A stretch of 58,253 nucleotides of DNA from Nostoc sp. S13 (GTDB taxonomy: Bacteria; Cyanobacteriota; Cyanobacteriia; Cyanobacteriales; Nostocaceae): assembly GCF_029379315.1 (NCBI RefSeq), contig NZ_JAQYWQ010000033.1:1-58253 (forward strand), in the 5' to 3' direction. Positions 39,447 through 49,012 of the stretch are shown one piece after another. Within the stretch, counting starts at the first letter, position 1; each line of letters starts with the position of its first letter. The position numbers and the translations under genes were made by a program. A model generated the notes under the pieces. The model did not search any database. It was given only the letters and a program-made list of their open reading frames with translations, and was not told where the DNA came from.

Positions 39447-41372
39447 TTATTGTGACTTGGGACGAGAAAACTGGGAAGGTGGCTTGAAGTTTTCTACTGG
39501 TACTTTCTTAAGTGCCTTCTGCATAAAATCTTTCCAAATGGGAGCAACCAAAACACCACCTGTGGCATGGTCAGCTAATTGTCTGCTGTCGTCTCTCCCT
39601 ACCCAGACAGCAGTTGTTAACTGTGGCACAGTACCAACAAACCAAATATCCTTTTCTGATGATGTTGTTCCGGTCTTTCCTGCGGCTGGGCGACCGATCG
39701 CAGCGCCTTTACCTGTACCTTCAGTGATTACCGATCGCATCACATCGATAATGGCTGCTGATGCCCAAGGATCGAGAACTAGCTGGGGTTTGGGGGTGTT
39801 GTCTAGCAACACGTTACCACTACTATCGGTGACGCGGGCAATTACAGTTGGTGGAGATTGCCAGCCATAATTAGCAAAGGTAGCATAGGCACTAGCCATT
39901 TCCAGAGGGGTGACACCAATTGCACCAAGTGGCAAAGAAGACACAGGTTCCATCGGACTCATAATCCCCAAGGTACGGCAGGTTTCTATGACTCTATTCA
40001 TCCCCACAGCCTTACCAACTTTGATCACGGGAATGTTGCGCGATTGGGCTATAGCTGTGCGGATTGGCATCTCTCCCCTAAAAGTACCATCATAATTTCT
40101 GGGAAAGTACCAACCGTTACCATCTCGATAGCTAACTGGGGCATCTAATACCGTTGAGTCCGGCGTATATTTACCACTAGCAAAAGCAGTATAATATACA
40201 AACGGTTTAAAAGAAGATCCGGGCTGGCGTTGAGATTGAGTTGCACGATTGAATTCACTGGTCTTAGAATCTATACCACCTACCAGGGCTTTGATAAAAT
40301 GTGTGCGCGGATCAATTGCCACCAGGGCCATTTGATTCTTAGATAATCCCTGCTCTAGTAGTGATTTATGCCACTTACTGACAGTTTCTTCTGCCATGAT
40401 TTGGAAGTCGGCATCAACTGTAGTTTGAACTCGCATCCCGCCTTTGAGTAGTGTTTCACGCCCAAACTTCTTAGCTAACTCCTGCGCTACAGTATTGGTT
40501 ACATAGGGTAGGGCACTACCTTGAAAGGATTTGATTTTACCAAGTTTGATTTGTTGCTTGAGGGCATCGTCGTACTCTGACTGGCTGATCCAGTTCAATT
40601 CCAGCATCCGTCCCAGGACTTCTTTTTGTTTCTGTTTTGCCAGCTTCATGCTCACAAACGGGCTGAATTCTTCTGGTGCTTGGATTAAACCCGCCATCAT
40701 TGCCGACTCACCCAAGCTTAAATATTCTGCTGACTTATTAAAGTAACTGCGTGCCGCCGTTTGTACACCATAATTGTTATGACCCCAATAAACTTGATTG
40801 AGGTACATTTCAAAGATTTGGTCTTTATTGAGAATTTGCTCTAACCGGATTGCCAGCACTGCTTCTGCTAACTTGCGGGTAAAAGCCCGCTTGTGAGATA
40901 AAAACAGGTTTTTTACCAATTGCATAGTAACAGTAGAGCCACCCTCTCGGACTCCACCTGCTGCCGCGTTAACTACTACAGCCCGCCCAACGCCGACGGG
41001 GTTAATACCGTGGTGATCGTAGAAGTGGCTATCTTCACTTGCTAATACCGCCCGTTTGAGATTCGGGGAAATTCTATCTAGGGGTACGACTTCCCGGTTG
41101 GCTTCTCCGTGGATACTGGTTAAGAGTTTGCCCTTAACGTCATAAATGTAAGTTGTTTCTGAGGGAAAGAAGTTACGTAGCTGTCTCACATCTGGCAAAT
41201 TACGGAAACTAATCGCTAAACCAACCAGTCCTCCGGCTACAATGGAACTTGCCAGCATGGTGATTGAAAGCAGAGTACCGCCAGTTACCTGACCGACTCC
41301 TTTCATAAACTCAAAACCTGATGAAGCCCGACGTTGTGGCTGCTTATCTTCAAAAGTCCTAGAAGACGACAC
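39447..41372 (-). CDS. Class A penicillin-binding protein (PBP1A type)
   Basis: The 641-residue bifunctional enzyme polymerises and cross-links peptidoglycan. One membrane helix lies near residues 30-55 (GTLLSITMLASSIVAGGLVG). The GT51 glycosyltransferase domain has ASEDSHFYDHHGINPVGVGR (catalytic Glu) and EGGSTVTMQLVKNLFLS. The transpeptidase domain has the serine in QPGSSFKPF (SxxK), SRN in AQSRNIPVI and KTGTTSSEKD. It is complete. It is divergent from tyrS with a 173-base gap. Cyanobacteria have several class A enzymes and the exact paralogue name cannot be fixed here. Confidence 0.95.
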   Translation of the reverse strand: MSSSRTFEDKQPQRRASSGFEFMKGVGQVTGGTLLSITMLASSIVAGGLVGLAISFRNLPDVRQLRNFFPSETTYIYDVKGKLLTSIHGEANREVVPLDRISPNLKRAVLASEDSHFYDHHGINPVGVGRAVVVNAAAGGVREGGSTVTMQLVKNLFLSHKRAFTRKLAEAVLAIRLEQILNKDQIFEMYLNQVYWGHNNYGVQTAARSYFNKSAEYLSLGESAMMAGLIQAPEEFSPFVSMKLAKQKQKEVLGRMLELNWISQSEYDDALKQQIKLGKIKSFQGSALPYVTNTVAQELAKKFGRETLLKGGMRVQTTVDADFQIMAEETVSKWHKSLLEQGLSKNQMALVAIDPRTHFIKALVGGIDSKTSEFNRATQSQRQPGSSFKPFVYYTAFASGKYTPDSTVLDAPVSYRDGNGWYFPRNYDGTFRGEMPIRTAIAQSRNIPVIKVGKAVGMNRVIETCRTLGIMSPMEPVSSLPLGAIGVTPLEMASAYATFANYGWQSPPTVIARVTDSSGNVLLDNTPKPQLVLDPWASAAIIDVMRSVITEGTGKGAAIGRPAAGKTGTTSSEKDIWFVGTVPQLTTAVWVGRDDSRQLADHATGGVLVAPIWKDFMQKALKKVPVENFKPPSQFSRPKSQ

Positions 41373-41545
41373 GGCTATTACACTTCCTCACTTATAAATT
41401 TAACTGTAATTGATTGGGCGAAGCAAGACGGTTAATTTTTTGCAATTATAGTAGTTTGGCAGATGAGAAAGCGGATAAATTGCAAGTGTTTATAACCAAC
41501 TTAACTTCTAGTGTGCAAAATATAGCTAACAGTGGATTTTCTAGT

Positions 41546-42733
41546 ATGACACCAGATTTTGCTTGGCTGCGTCGTGGTGTAGTAGAAGTTTTCCCACAAC
41601 CAGTTGATGTTAACAGTGAAAGTCTAGAAAAGCGCTTGGTAACTACAAACCAACCTTTGAGGATCAAATTGGGGATTGACCCTACGGGTACTGATATTCA
41701 TCTCGGTCATAGCATACCGGTACGGAAACTGCGAGCGTTTCAAGATGCAGGTCATATAGCAGTTCTAATTATTGGCGATTTTACCGCACGCATTGGCGAT
41801 CCGACTGGGAAATCTGAGGTGCGTCGTCAGCTGACAGAAGCAGATGTAGCTCAAAATGCTCAGACTTATCTTGACCAAGTACGTCCTATCTTGGATTTTG
41901 ACACACCAGGAAGGTTAGAGGTGCGCTATAACTCCGAATGGCTCTCTGGGTTCAACTTAGAGAAAATTTTGGAGTTACTTTCCACGATGACGGTGGGGCA
42001 GATGTTGGCGAAGGAAGGATTTGCCGATCGCTATAAAAAAGAGAACCCGATTTTTATCCATGAGTTCCTATACCCCTTGATGCAAGGTTTTGATTCGGTT
42101 GCCGTTGAGGCAGATGTGGAATTGGGAGGGACTGATCAGAAATTTAACATTGCTGTAGGCAGAGATTTGCAGCGTCATTTTGGTCAAAAGCCCCAGTTTG
42201 GGATGCTGCTGCCGATTTTGATTGGCACGGATGGGGTGCAAAAAATGTCCAAGTCTTTAGGTAATTATATTGGTTTGTCGGAACATCCAGCAGAAAAGTA
42301 TCAAAAGTTGCAAGGAGTTCCCGATCATTTGCTGTCACAGTATTTTGAACTGTTGACAGATTTACCTTTGGATAAACTGCCAGAAAATCCCCGCGATCGC
42401 CAAACACTCCTAGCATGGGAAATTGTCAAACAGTACGACGGCGAAACCTCAGCCCAAGAGGCGAAAGAAGCAGCCCAAAGCGGTGGAAAGGAAGGTGCCG
42501 TTCCAGAATTTTCTCTAGCTGGCGTGCCGCAGTTTCCGACTAAGTTAGCCTATATTCTCAGTGCCACTGGCTTGTGCAAAAGTACCAGCGAAGGAAAGCG
42601 GAAAATTCAAGAGGGTGGGGTGCGCTTAAATGGCGATCGCATTACCGATGTCGATATTACTTTTGCTGATCCTGCTGAGTTACAAGGTAAGGTTTTACAA
42701 GTTGGGAAAAATAAGTTTGTGCGTTTAGTTTAA
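41546..42733 (+). CDS. tyrS: Tyrosyl-tRNA synthetase
   Basis: The 395-residue class I synthetase charges tRNA-Tyr. It has [11 protein letters not shown] in the HIGH position and KMSKSLGN as the KMSKS loop, which is the TyrZ-like subtype. A C-terminal S4 RNA-binding domain follows ([20 protein letters not shown]). I place the start at ATG ([19 protein letters not shown]); the frame is open to a TTG 132 bases earlier (41414) but those 44 residues look non-coding and overlap the promoter region. pyrF begins 36 bases after the stop, so the two are likely cotranscribed. Confidence 0.95.
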   Translation: MTPDFAWLRRGVVEVFPQPVDVNSESLEKRLVTTNQPLRIKLGIDPTGTDIHLGHSIPVRKLRAFQDAGHIAVLIIGDFTARIGDPTGKSEVRRQLTEADVAQNAQTYLDQVRPILDFDTPGRLEVRYNSEWLSGFNLEKILELLSTMTVGQMLAKEGFADRYKKENPIFIHEFLYPLMQGFDSVAVEADVELGGTDQKFNIAVGRDLQRHFGQKPQFGMLLPILIGTDGVQKMSKSLGNYIGLSEHPAEKYQKLQGVPDHLLSQYFELLTDLPLDKLPENPRDRQTLLAWEIVKQYDGETSAQEAKEAAQSGGKEGAVPEFSLAGVPQFPTKLAYILSATGLCKSTSEGKRKIQEGGVRLNGDRITDVDITFADPAELQGKVLQVGKNKFVRLV

Positions 42734-42766
42734 ATGGGGAGTAGGGAGTAGGGAATGGGGAATCGC
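42734..42766. repeat. Heptamer repeat (GGGGAGTA) between tyrS and pyrF
   Basis: Three or four imperfect GGGGAGTA/GGGAATG units occupy the whole gap and end three bases before the pyrF start codon, where they may also serve as a purine-rich ribosome binding site. Confidence 0.6.
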
Positions 42767-42768
42767 AA

Positions 42769-43488
42769 ATGAACACAGAACAACGAATTATTGTGGCTTT
42801 GGATGTGTCGGATGAACAAAGTGCGATCGCTCTTGTAGATCAACTTCCGCAAATCGGTTTCTGGAAAGTCGGCTTAGAGTTGTTTACCAGCACTGGGCCG
42901 AAAATTCTAGAAGTGTTAAAGTCCCGACAAAAGCGCATTTTCCTAGATTTAAAGTTTCACGACATCCCGAACACAGTCGCTGGCGCTTGTCGTAGTGCAG
43001 CTAAATATGGGGTGGATTTGTTAACAATTCATGCTGCCTCTGGTGAAGATGCCTTAAAAGCGGCAATAGAGGCGGCACAAGAAGGGGCTGCCCAAGCGGG
43101 TGTAAAACCGCCTAAGTTAATTGCTATCACTTTGTTAACGAGCATTTCTACTAGGCAGTTGGCCTTTGATTTAAAGATTCCCTTAGAATTACCAGAATAC
43201 GCTCTAGAAATGGCATTGCTGGCTCAAGAGGCGGGATTGGATGGGGCAGTTTGTTCGCCCCAAGAAGTGGCACAGCTACGGCAAACTTGTGGAGATGACT
43301 TTTTGCTTGTTTGTCCGGGGGTTAGACCAACTTGGGCAGATAAAAGTGATCAAAAGCGATCGCTTACCCCAGCGCAAGCAATCATTGCTGGGGCAGATTA
43401 TCTAGTGATTGGGCGGCCGATCACTACTGCTACTGAGCCTGAGTTAGCCTGGAAGAGGATTTCTGAGGAGTTAAGCACGGTGGCATGA
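42769..43488 (+). CDS. pyrF: Orotidine 5'-phosphate decarboxylase
   Basis: The 239-residue enzyme makes UMP from OMP in pyrimidine synthesis. The TIM barrel opens with [10 protein letters not shown], has the catalytic Lys-Asp array [15 protein letters not shown], and ends with VCPGVRP and [10 protein letters not shown] for phosphate binding. Length is normal for the bacterial type. Its stop overlaps the start of the following secreted hypothetical by four bases (ATGA). Confidence 0.96.
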   Translation: MNTEQRIIVALDVSDEQSAIALVDQLPQIGFWKVGLELFTSTGPKILEVLKSRQKRIFLDLKFHDIPNTVAGACRSAAKYGVDLLTIHAASGEDALKAAIEAAQEGAAQAGVKPPKLIAITLLTSISTRQLAFDLKIPLELPEYALEMALLAQEAGLDGAVCSPQEVAQLRQTCGDDFLLVCPGVRPTWADKSDQKRSLTPAQAIIAGADYLVIGRPITTATEPELAWKRISEELSTVA

Positions 43489-44171
43489 AGCTAGGAGTCA
43501 GTGAGAAACTGGGAGAGAGAGTGCAGGGTGTAGGGGAGAAGAATCTTGCTTCTTGGCTCAGAAAGAAAAATTATAGTTGGCTTTTAGCTTGTGGCTTCTG
43601 GGTTTTAGTATCAAATAGCCTTGCTTATCCAGCGTTCTCGATAAATCTCACCTCTAAACCCTCTGCGATCGCAGAAAAGGAAAATGTCAACGGTGGGGCA
43701 AGGTCTTTGTGTTCTGAGCAAAATTTAGAAATATTAACTACACAGCTACTGAAAGATTTACCTAGTTATACTAATCGCGCTAGTCAACGCGCCCGCCGCC
43801 TCAGTAGAAGCAGTGATGTTTACAGTTATATGTTAGTGGCAGGAAGACCTGAGTTTACTCCTCTGCCCCTTAATCTTGAAGAATATAGTACAGATGCGCC
43901 TAAAAGTACTGCATCAGGAGTTGAGCAAGTTTTCTTTACTACTTTGGAGCGGCAGTACATAGGAAAGAAAGCCGTAGAATTACAGGAATTCCACTGGCTG
44001 TTGTTGACTAAAACTAAAAGTGGTTGGCGACTAGTGATGATGTTTTCTCAAATTGGTTCCCATTCAGCACAGCAACCACTATCCCCGCCACGCGATAGTA
44101 GTAACGGTACGGTTGCCCAAGGGGTTAAAGCTTGGTTACGCGATTGTCAAGCTGGAAGTGTGCGTCAATAA
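43485..44171 (+). CDS. Secreted hypothetical protein coupled to pyrF
   Basis: The 228-residue protein starts in ATGA overlap with pyrF. A charged 30-residue head is followed by a hydrophobic segment ([20 protein letters not shown]) that looks like a signal peptide or anchor. The rest is soluble ([40 protein letters not shown]) with a lone pair of cysteines (LCSEQ, DCQAG). I do not recognise the family. An internal start nearer the hydrophobic segment is possible. Its envelope location contrasts with its metabolic neighbour, so coupling is probably for expression only. Confidence 0.65.
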   Translation: MKLGVSEKLGERVQGVGEKNLASWLRKKNYSWLLACGFWVLVSNSLAYPAFSINLTSKPSAIAEKENVNGGARSLCSEQNLEILTTQLLKDLPSYTNRASQRARRLSRSSDVYSYMLVAGRPEFTPLPLNLEEYSTDAPKSTASGVEQVFFTTLERQYIGKKAVELQEFHWLLLTKTKSGWRLVMMFSQIGSHSAQQPLSPPRDSSNGTVAQGVKAWLRDCQAGSVRQ

Positions 44172-44520
44172 AACCTAATCCCCAATCTTCGTAAATTAGA
44201 AGAATATTAAATAATAGACCTCTTGTAAAAGTCCCAGAGGTGTGGGACAAGTAGCGGTAAATATAGTGAAGCTGACACTAGAAGCAAAGTAATACAAATT
44301 TACCTAAAACCGATATTTGTAGTATGCCAATGACAGAACTGAAACCCTTATTCTTTGGTTACAGCCTTCTCTAACAAGAAGTAAACAAGAACTGGATGAT
44401 TTATCAAAATGCGACAATTGAAAAGCTTATACAGTAAGGCTTTCAGCCTATCTTGCACTTGGTGACAGCTTCGCTATATTTACCCCAAGGTGGACAGAAA
44501 TCAGTGATAATTTTTTTTGA
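44172..44520. other. Gap before helicase remnant, no intact gene
   Basis: 349 AT-rich bases without a recognisable frame. Because a helicase C-terminus follows, the upstream part may be eroded helicase sequence, but I could not match any of it by eye. Confidence 0.35.
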
Positions 44521-44708
44521 CTCGCTAATGCCAAGCAACTGATAGCCTCTGGTTTATTAATCGCTGACCTAATTTACTCAATGTTGCTGTTAGCAGAGCG
44601 CGAGAATTGTTTATTCTGGTAGGGAATTTGACACGAATCTCTGAGGGTGGTTATACCAGAAAGTTGGTGGAATATATCAAGGAATTTGGTGAGATGCGAT
44701 CATTTTAA
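44521..44708 (+). pseudogene. SF1 helicase (DNA2/NAM7-like) C-terminal remnant
   Basis: Two adjoining frames spell LANAKQLIASGLLIAD and, after a one-base loss at about 44568, PNLLNVAVSRARELFILVGN followed by LTRISEGGYTRKLVEYIKEF to TAA at 44706-44708. NVAVSRAR is motif VI of UvrD/DNA2-type helicases, and ILVGN is the strand that follows. Everything upstream of the last 65 residues is missing. It is the debris of a deleted gene, perhaps a defence or transposon-associated helicase. Confidence 0.7.
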
Positions 44709-44812
44709 TGTAAGGGTAGCTGATAGACCTGCGGAATGTGGATTAAATATGATTATGAAATTACACAAATGGGAAGTGTATGTAATAAATCAAGTGAGAT
44801 TTTGAAAAAGCT

Positions 44813-45709
44813 ATGCTAGATCAGATGTTGATTGGTCGCTACGAAATTCAAAAACAACTGGGTAAAAATCCCGGTCGTAAAACTGTGTTGGCTATGGATC
44901 ATCAAACTCAAGAATTAGTTGTGGTTAAGCTACTGACATTTAATGAAGACTTTGAATGGCAATCCTTAAAACTTTTTGAACGAGAAGCAGAAGTTTTAAA
45001 ATCATTGGATCACCCCGCTATTCCTCGTTATCTCAATTACTTTGAGATTGAGCGCGGTTTTGCCCTAGTTCAAAGCTATATCAATGCTAGGTCACTTGAA
45101 GAACACGTCCAAGCGGGTAGAACTTTTAAAGAATTTTCAGTCAAACAGATTGCTATAGATATCTTAGAAATCCTTACTTATCTTCATAGTCGGCTACCTC
45201 CCGTCATTCACCGAGATATAAAACCTAGTAATATTCTTTTAACTGAGCAAACGGAGTACAGTTCTGCTAAGGTGTATCTGATAGATTTTGGCTCTGTTCA
45301 AACTGCTGTTAACATCCCTCAAGGAACAATCACGATAGTTGGAACTTACGGTTATATGCCGATGGAACAATTTGGTGGACAAACTGTTCCTGCATCCGAT
45401 ATTTACAGTTTAGGGGCAACTTTGATTTATCTGGTAACTGGGCGACATCCAACAGAGTTACCCCAAGATGATGGACGGATTGCTTATGAGCAAGTAGTCA
45501 ATCTCAGCCCTGCATTGGCTAATTGGCTACAGTTGATGACTGAACCGAGCTTAAAACGACGACTAAAATCGGCTAAAGTAGCATTGGATGCACTGGAGCA
45601 GGTTAAAAAATCACAGGATGCGCTGGAGCAGGTTAAGAAATCACGTTTGGTTAGTCAATGGGAGGGTGAAGGTAGAGAAAAGGTTTTAAGGTGGTACATA
45701 CACGAATAA
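44813..45709 (+). CDS. Serine/threonine protein kinase
   Basis: The 298-residue protein is a Hanks-type kinase. The glycine-rich loop is unusual (GKNPGRKTVLAMD instead of GxGxxG), but the ATP-binding lysine (VVVKLL), catalytic loop HRDIKPSNILL, metal-binding DFG (LIDFGSVQ) and GTYGYMPMEQF activation segment are all present, so it should be active. No membrane helix or sensor domain follows. The C-terminus has a tandem 11-residue duplication (DALEQVKKSQ, DALEQVKKSR) predicted helical. Substrate unknown. The gene is preceded by a helicase remnant and stands alone. Confidence 0.9.
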   Translation: MLDQMLIGRYEIQKQLGKNPGRKTVLAMDHQTQELVVVKLLTFNEDFEWQSLKLFEREAEVLKSLDHPAIPRYLNYFEIERGFALVQSYINARSLEEHVQAGRTFKEFSVKQIAIDILEILTYLHSRLPPVIHRDIKPSNILLTEQTEYSSAKVYLIDFGSVQTAVNIPQGTITIVGTYGYMPMEQFGGQTVPASDIYSLGATLIYLVTGRHPTELPQDDGRIAYEQVVNLSPALANWLQLMTEPSLKRRLKSAKVALDALEQVKKSQDALEQVKKSRLVSQWEGEGREKVLRWYIHE

Positions 45710-45974
45710 AGTAGTTGTGCCGTTTCGGTTATCGTGTTGGCACTAGTATAAAAGCTATCTATTTAGTTTATGTATTTATTCAATAGCAAATACAGTAAAC
45801 GTATCTTTAGGAATATTTTTAGGAAAAATAGTTAATAAATAGCTAAAAGAAGCAGAGATTATTTAAAAACCCAGATTGGCTTGAATTTGAGCGTTGTAAC
45901 TCCCGTTTTTTGGCGATAACATGGAAAGAAGTTTATTTCAAGCTTTATCAAACCGCGTTTAGCGTCAGTTTTTT

Positions 45975-46241
45975 ATGGACATTCAGTTAATCAACATCGG
46001 CTTTGGTAACATCGTGTCTGCCAACCGAGTAGTTGCCATTGTCAGTCCAGAGTCTGCCCCGATTAAGCGGATTATTACCGATGCACGGGACAGAGGTCAA
46101 CTGATTGATGCAACTTACGGTCGTCGGACTAGAGCTGTAATTATTACCGATTCCAGCCACGTAATTTTGTCAGCGATTCAGCCGGAAACAGTAGCGAATC
46201 GCTTTGTGATTTCCCGCGATCATCAAACTGTAGATAATTGA
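45975..46241 (+). CDS. remA: RemA/DUF370 family regulator
   Basis: The 88-residue protein matches the RemA family (DUF370): [40 protein letters not shown] and [20 protein letters not shown]. In Bacillus RemA is a DNA-binding regulator of biofilm and osmoprotection genes; the cyanobacterial role is unproven. It is followed by gmk on the same strand, a neighbour relation that is conserved in many bacteria, supporting the identification. Confidence 0.92.
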   Translation: MDIQLINIGFGNIVSANRVVAIVSPESAPIKRIITDARDRGQLIDATYGRRTRAVIITDSSHVILSAIQPETVANRFVISRDHQTVDN

Positions 46242-46407
46242 CTAGCAGTGGATTATTTCCACTCCTGTTTGCACCATATCGACCGTAGTATGTGAATTAG
46301 ACAAGTTTTCTTTCACACTTGCTACAAATTCTTTAGTCACTAGTGGACTTGGCCAGGAGTACAAAACTAATGAATAATAATTATTGATTGATTCACAGGT
46401 TGAAGGG

Positions 46408-47007
46408 ATGATGCCAGTTTTACCCATCCAGAGTAGTGCTACTACCCAAGAATGCTTACATTTAGGCAAGTTAATTGTTTTAACTGGCCCCAGTGGGGTC
46501 GGTAAAGGCACTTTAATGCGATCGCTCCTACAACGTCATTCGGAACTATATTATTCCGTATCCGTGACGACTCGTTCTCCACGTCCAGGGGAAATCGATG
46601 GCAAAAATTATTACTTTATTAGCCGCAGTAAGTTTGAACAATTAGTTACTGAAGGTGAATTTTTAGAATGGGCAGAATTTGCTGGTAACTATTACGGCAC
46701 TCCGCGTGAAGCTGTGCTTAACCAAATTAATTCCGGTAAGTTGGTGGTGCTGGAAATTGAACTAGAAGGGGCAAGACAAATTCGTGCTTCTTTCTCCAGT
46801 GCCCTCAGAATTTTTATTTTACCGCCTTCCTTTGATGAATTAGAGAAACGAATACGCTCTCGTGGCCAAGACTCTGAAGAAGCGATCGCCCGTCGTTTAC
46901 TCCGCGCCCAAGAAGAAATTCAAGCCGCAGATGAATTTGATATTCAAATCGTTAATGACGATTTGAAAACTGCTTTAAATGATATTGAAGCGGTTTTGTT
47001 TAAATAA
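46408..47007 (+). CDS. gmk: Guanylate kinase
   Basis: The roughly 199-residue enzyme phosphorylates GMP to GDP. It has [20 protein letters not shown] (P-loop), [20 protein letters not shown] (GMP-binding), and [16 protein letters not shown] prefer the ATG pair at 46408/46411 over an in-frame TTG 24 bases earlier because a purine-rich GAAGGG lies just ahead. About 25 non-conserved residues precede the P-loop. It is paired with remA. Confidence 0.95.
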   Translation: MMPVLPIQSSATTQECLHLGKLIVLTGPSGVGKGTLMRSLLQRHSELYYSVSVTTRSPRPGEIDGKNYYFISRSKFEQLVTEGEFLEWAEFAGNYYGTPREAVLNQINSGKLVVLEIELEGARQIRASFSSALRIFILPPSFDELEKRIRSRGQDSEEAIARRLLRAQEEIQAADEFDIQIVNDDLKTALNDIEAVLFK

Positions 47008-47011
47008 GTTA

Positions 47012-47041
47012 GGAGCGGAGCCGGAGACGCTCCGCCTCCGG
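47012..47041. repeat. GC-rich palindromic repeat after gmk
   Basis: Nested inverted arms GGAGCG/CGCTCC and CCGGAG/CTCCGG lie within 30 bases, flanked by GTTAGGAG and GTTAAGAG heptamer-like units. It sits between convergent gmk and psaL. Confidence 0.65.
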
Positions 47042-47092
47042 TTAAGAGTTAGAACTTATGAATTTAAACTCCTAACTGCTAACTCCTAGTAA

Positions 47093-47614
47093 TTAACCAA
47101 ATAGACCTTGAATTAGCGCCAGATTACTACTCAAAAAGTAAGCGACTACTGCACCACCAATACCACCAATCAAGAAAGAACTGGCGAAGTTGTTCCAGCT
47201 TTCTTTAGAGTTAAAAGCATCTGCCGGAGGTCTGGGTACGGTAACACTAGGAAGTGCTTTGGGCGGATTGCTATTGGCATACAGCGATAGGGCGCCGGTA
47301 AGAACAACAACCAAGCCAATGCCTCCCAGTAACCCAGCTAAGTTAGCGTTAGCTGTGTCCCGCAGTGGCCCCAATTTGGCAAAGGGGCCAAATAGCCAGT
47401 AACCATGAGCTGCTCCCACTTCTAGCGCACGTCTACCAGGGCTAAGACCTGGACGATAGGCAGGTAAGTTATTAATGAACCACTTGCTCAAGGGAGAAGA
47501 ATTAACCGGAGTTTCTAGGTTGCCAATTTGCGGATCGCCGAATGCGGGAAAAACAACTTCCCGATTTCTGGGATCACTGGGAAGATTCTTTGATGCATCT
47601 ACTGCTTGTGCCAT
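47093..47614 (-). CDS. psaL: Photosystem I subunit XI (PsaL)
   Basis: The 173-residue membrane protein mediates trimer or tetramer contacts of photosystem I in the thylakoid. It has the N-terminal VVFPAFGDPQIGNLETPVNS, SKWFINNLPAYRPGLSPGRR, EVGAAHGYWLFGPFAKLGPL and three hydrophobic helices (LAGLLGGIGLVVVLTGALSL, SFLIGGIGGAVVAYFLSSN). Length and ends are normal. It lies 408 bases downstream of psaJ on the same strand and so probably has its own promoter. Confidence 0.97.
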   Translation of the reverse strand: MAQAVDASKNLPSDPRNREVVFPAFGDPQIGNLETPVNSSPLSKWFINNLPAYRPGLSPGRRALEVGAAHGYWLFGPFAKLGPLRDTANANLAGLLGGIGLVVVLTGALSLYANSNPPKALPSVTVPRPPADAFNSKESWNNFASSFLIGGIGGAVVAYFLSSNLALIQGLFG

Positions 47615-48022
47615 ATTTTATGTTCGCCTCTAAATTAAAATGGTGGCATTTTCATATTAATAATAATTGTGGCTAAAGATGTCTTTTGGCTGGGAAGTTT
47701 AGAAAAATTAATTTAGCTAGTTTTCAGAGTGTGAAACTCGCGATCTGTAAACAGAATCACGAGTTTCAAAAAACTATTTTGCTACCTATTTTGGTGATAA
47801 TTCTGCCTAAATAAGCTGAATAGATCAACTACACAATATTAAGCAAAAAGCAAGATATTCAACTGTCCTAAATCCCATTTGACCAACAATTTTAGATTTT
47901 GGGTCGCACCTTTGGTGCGCTTCCAGCGCAACTTGGATTAAAAGAATTTTTCGGTTCATACCCGATCCCTTGTGGGCAGTGTCAATCCAAAATTGCAAAT
48001 CTAATCCAAAATTGTTTGACAC
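47615..48022 (-). other. psaJ-psaL spacer with inverted repeats
   Basis: No gene. A dyad GAAACTCG...CGAGTTTC lies at about 47732-47767, and AATCCAAAATTG-type AT-rich heptamers plus a TCGCACCTTTGGTGCG hairpin lie at about 47860-48010, just behind psaJ. The repeats probably end the psaF-psaJ transcript; the psaL promoter must lie on the 47620-47730 side. Confidence 0.5.
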
Positions 48023-48172
48023 TTATGGCAGTGGGTGGAAAAGCAGGTCGGGGAAAAAGCGGTTGAATTCAATCAAGATGCCTGCTGTAATAGTCAGCCA
48101 GATGGTAGCTGCTACGGGCGCTGTGGAAATGAATTTAATCAAATAAGCTGATTGGTCGCCTTTGTCTGCCAT
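48023..48172 (-). CDS. psaJ: Photosystem I subunit IX (PsaJ)
   Basis: The 49-residue membrane peptide reads [40 protein letters not shown] and PDLLFHPLP. This matches cyanobacterial PsaJ over its whole length. The single helix packs next to PsaF and helps hold carotenoids and chlorophylls. It lies 40 bases behind psaF, and the two genes are cotranscribed in cyanobacteria. Confidence 0.97.
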   Translation of the reverse strand: MADKGDQSAYLIKFISTAPVAATIWLTITAGILIEFNRFFPDLLFHPLP

Positions 48173-48212
48173 GAATTTAGTCTCCAAAACAAAACGAATT
48201 AGTTAAGCTGAT

Positions 48213-48707
48213 TTAGCGGGGGGAAATGGGAATTTCTGAATCCTTGGCTGCTAATTTGCCAGAGAGAAGTTCTTGGACTGCTGCTGCGGGCCAAGCAAAG
48301 CCTGTGGCGATGATGGGTAGTGCCAAACCAAGATCGATTTGGACTTCTTTTAGTTCAGTGTCAGATTCCTTTTTGATTGCTTGCAGATAGGCACGACCTA
48401 CCCAACCAATCCAACCAGCAATATATAAAAACAGAATGCTAGGGATCAGGAAGTCACCAGCATGATCCAGACGACTATCAACAATTAAGTGAGGGTATCC
48501 CTCAGGGCCGCACAGCGCCTGAGAATAACGCTCAAACCGCTTTTTCCCGGATTCGGGGTCAGCAGTGGTATTACGGGCATTAGCTGCTAGCTCTTGGAAA
48601 GCGGGAGTGTCCTTGCACGGTGTCAAATTAGCCCCTAAAGCTTTTGCTGGGGGGGCAAAATTGAACCAAAGACAAATCGCTAACATCAAAGCAAACAATC
48701 GTCGCAT
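48213..48707 (-). CDS. psaF: Photosystem I subunit III (PsaF)
   Basis: The 164-residue precursor has a cleavable signal peptide ([20 protein letters not shown], then AKA) that takes it to the thylakoid lumen side. The mature part contains [40 protein letters not shown] and a membrane helix ([20 protein letters not shown]). I place the start at MRRLF; the frame is open 50 codons further upstream, but those residues are not part of PsaF. It is followed by psaJ. Confidence 0.97.
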   Translation of the reverse strand: MRRLFALMLAICLWFNFAPPAKALGANLTPCKDTPAFQELAANARNTTADPESGKKRFERYSQALCGPEGYPHLIVDSRLDHAGDFLIPSILFLYIAGWIGWVGRAYLQAIKKESDTELKEVQIDLGLALPIIATGFAWPAAAVQELLSGKLAAKDSEIPISPR

Positions 48708-49012
48708 AGAGTTGTTTCCTTTTATTACAAAACAAAAAGTTCTTTGTACAAAACGAAGCGGCTTGTACAGTTTGTTTATTTGCATAACTAGGAAGTCATC
48801 ATACTCTTGGGTGGGAACCGAGTAAAGTTTAAGTAAATAAAAGTTAAAGCTTCTCAACCAAAATAGAGTGTTGAGTGCCCAGTTAGAGCGCCGAGTATAA
48901 GAATTGTTGTTGTAGGGTAGTAAAGAAGCAACATTTTTTCTTTATTACTCAGGACTCCAGACTCAGCACGGGCTAAACCCTAGCTATCCGCTAACAGTAC
49001 TCATTACTCTCA
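48708..49012. other. Divergent promoter region, psaF and tsaD
   Basis: 305 bases with no gene. The psaF side is AT-rich with TTTACTTAAACTTT-like stretches on its strand, consistent with a strong promoter. No repeat of the listed families was seen. Confidence 0.4.
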
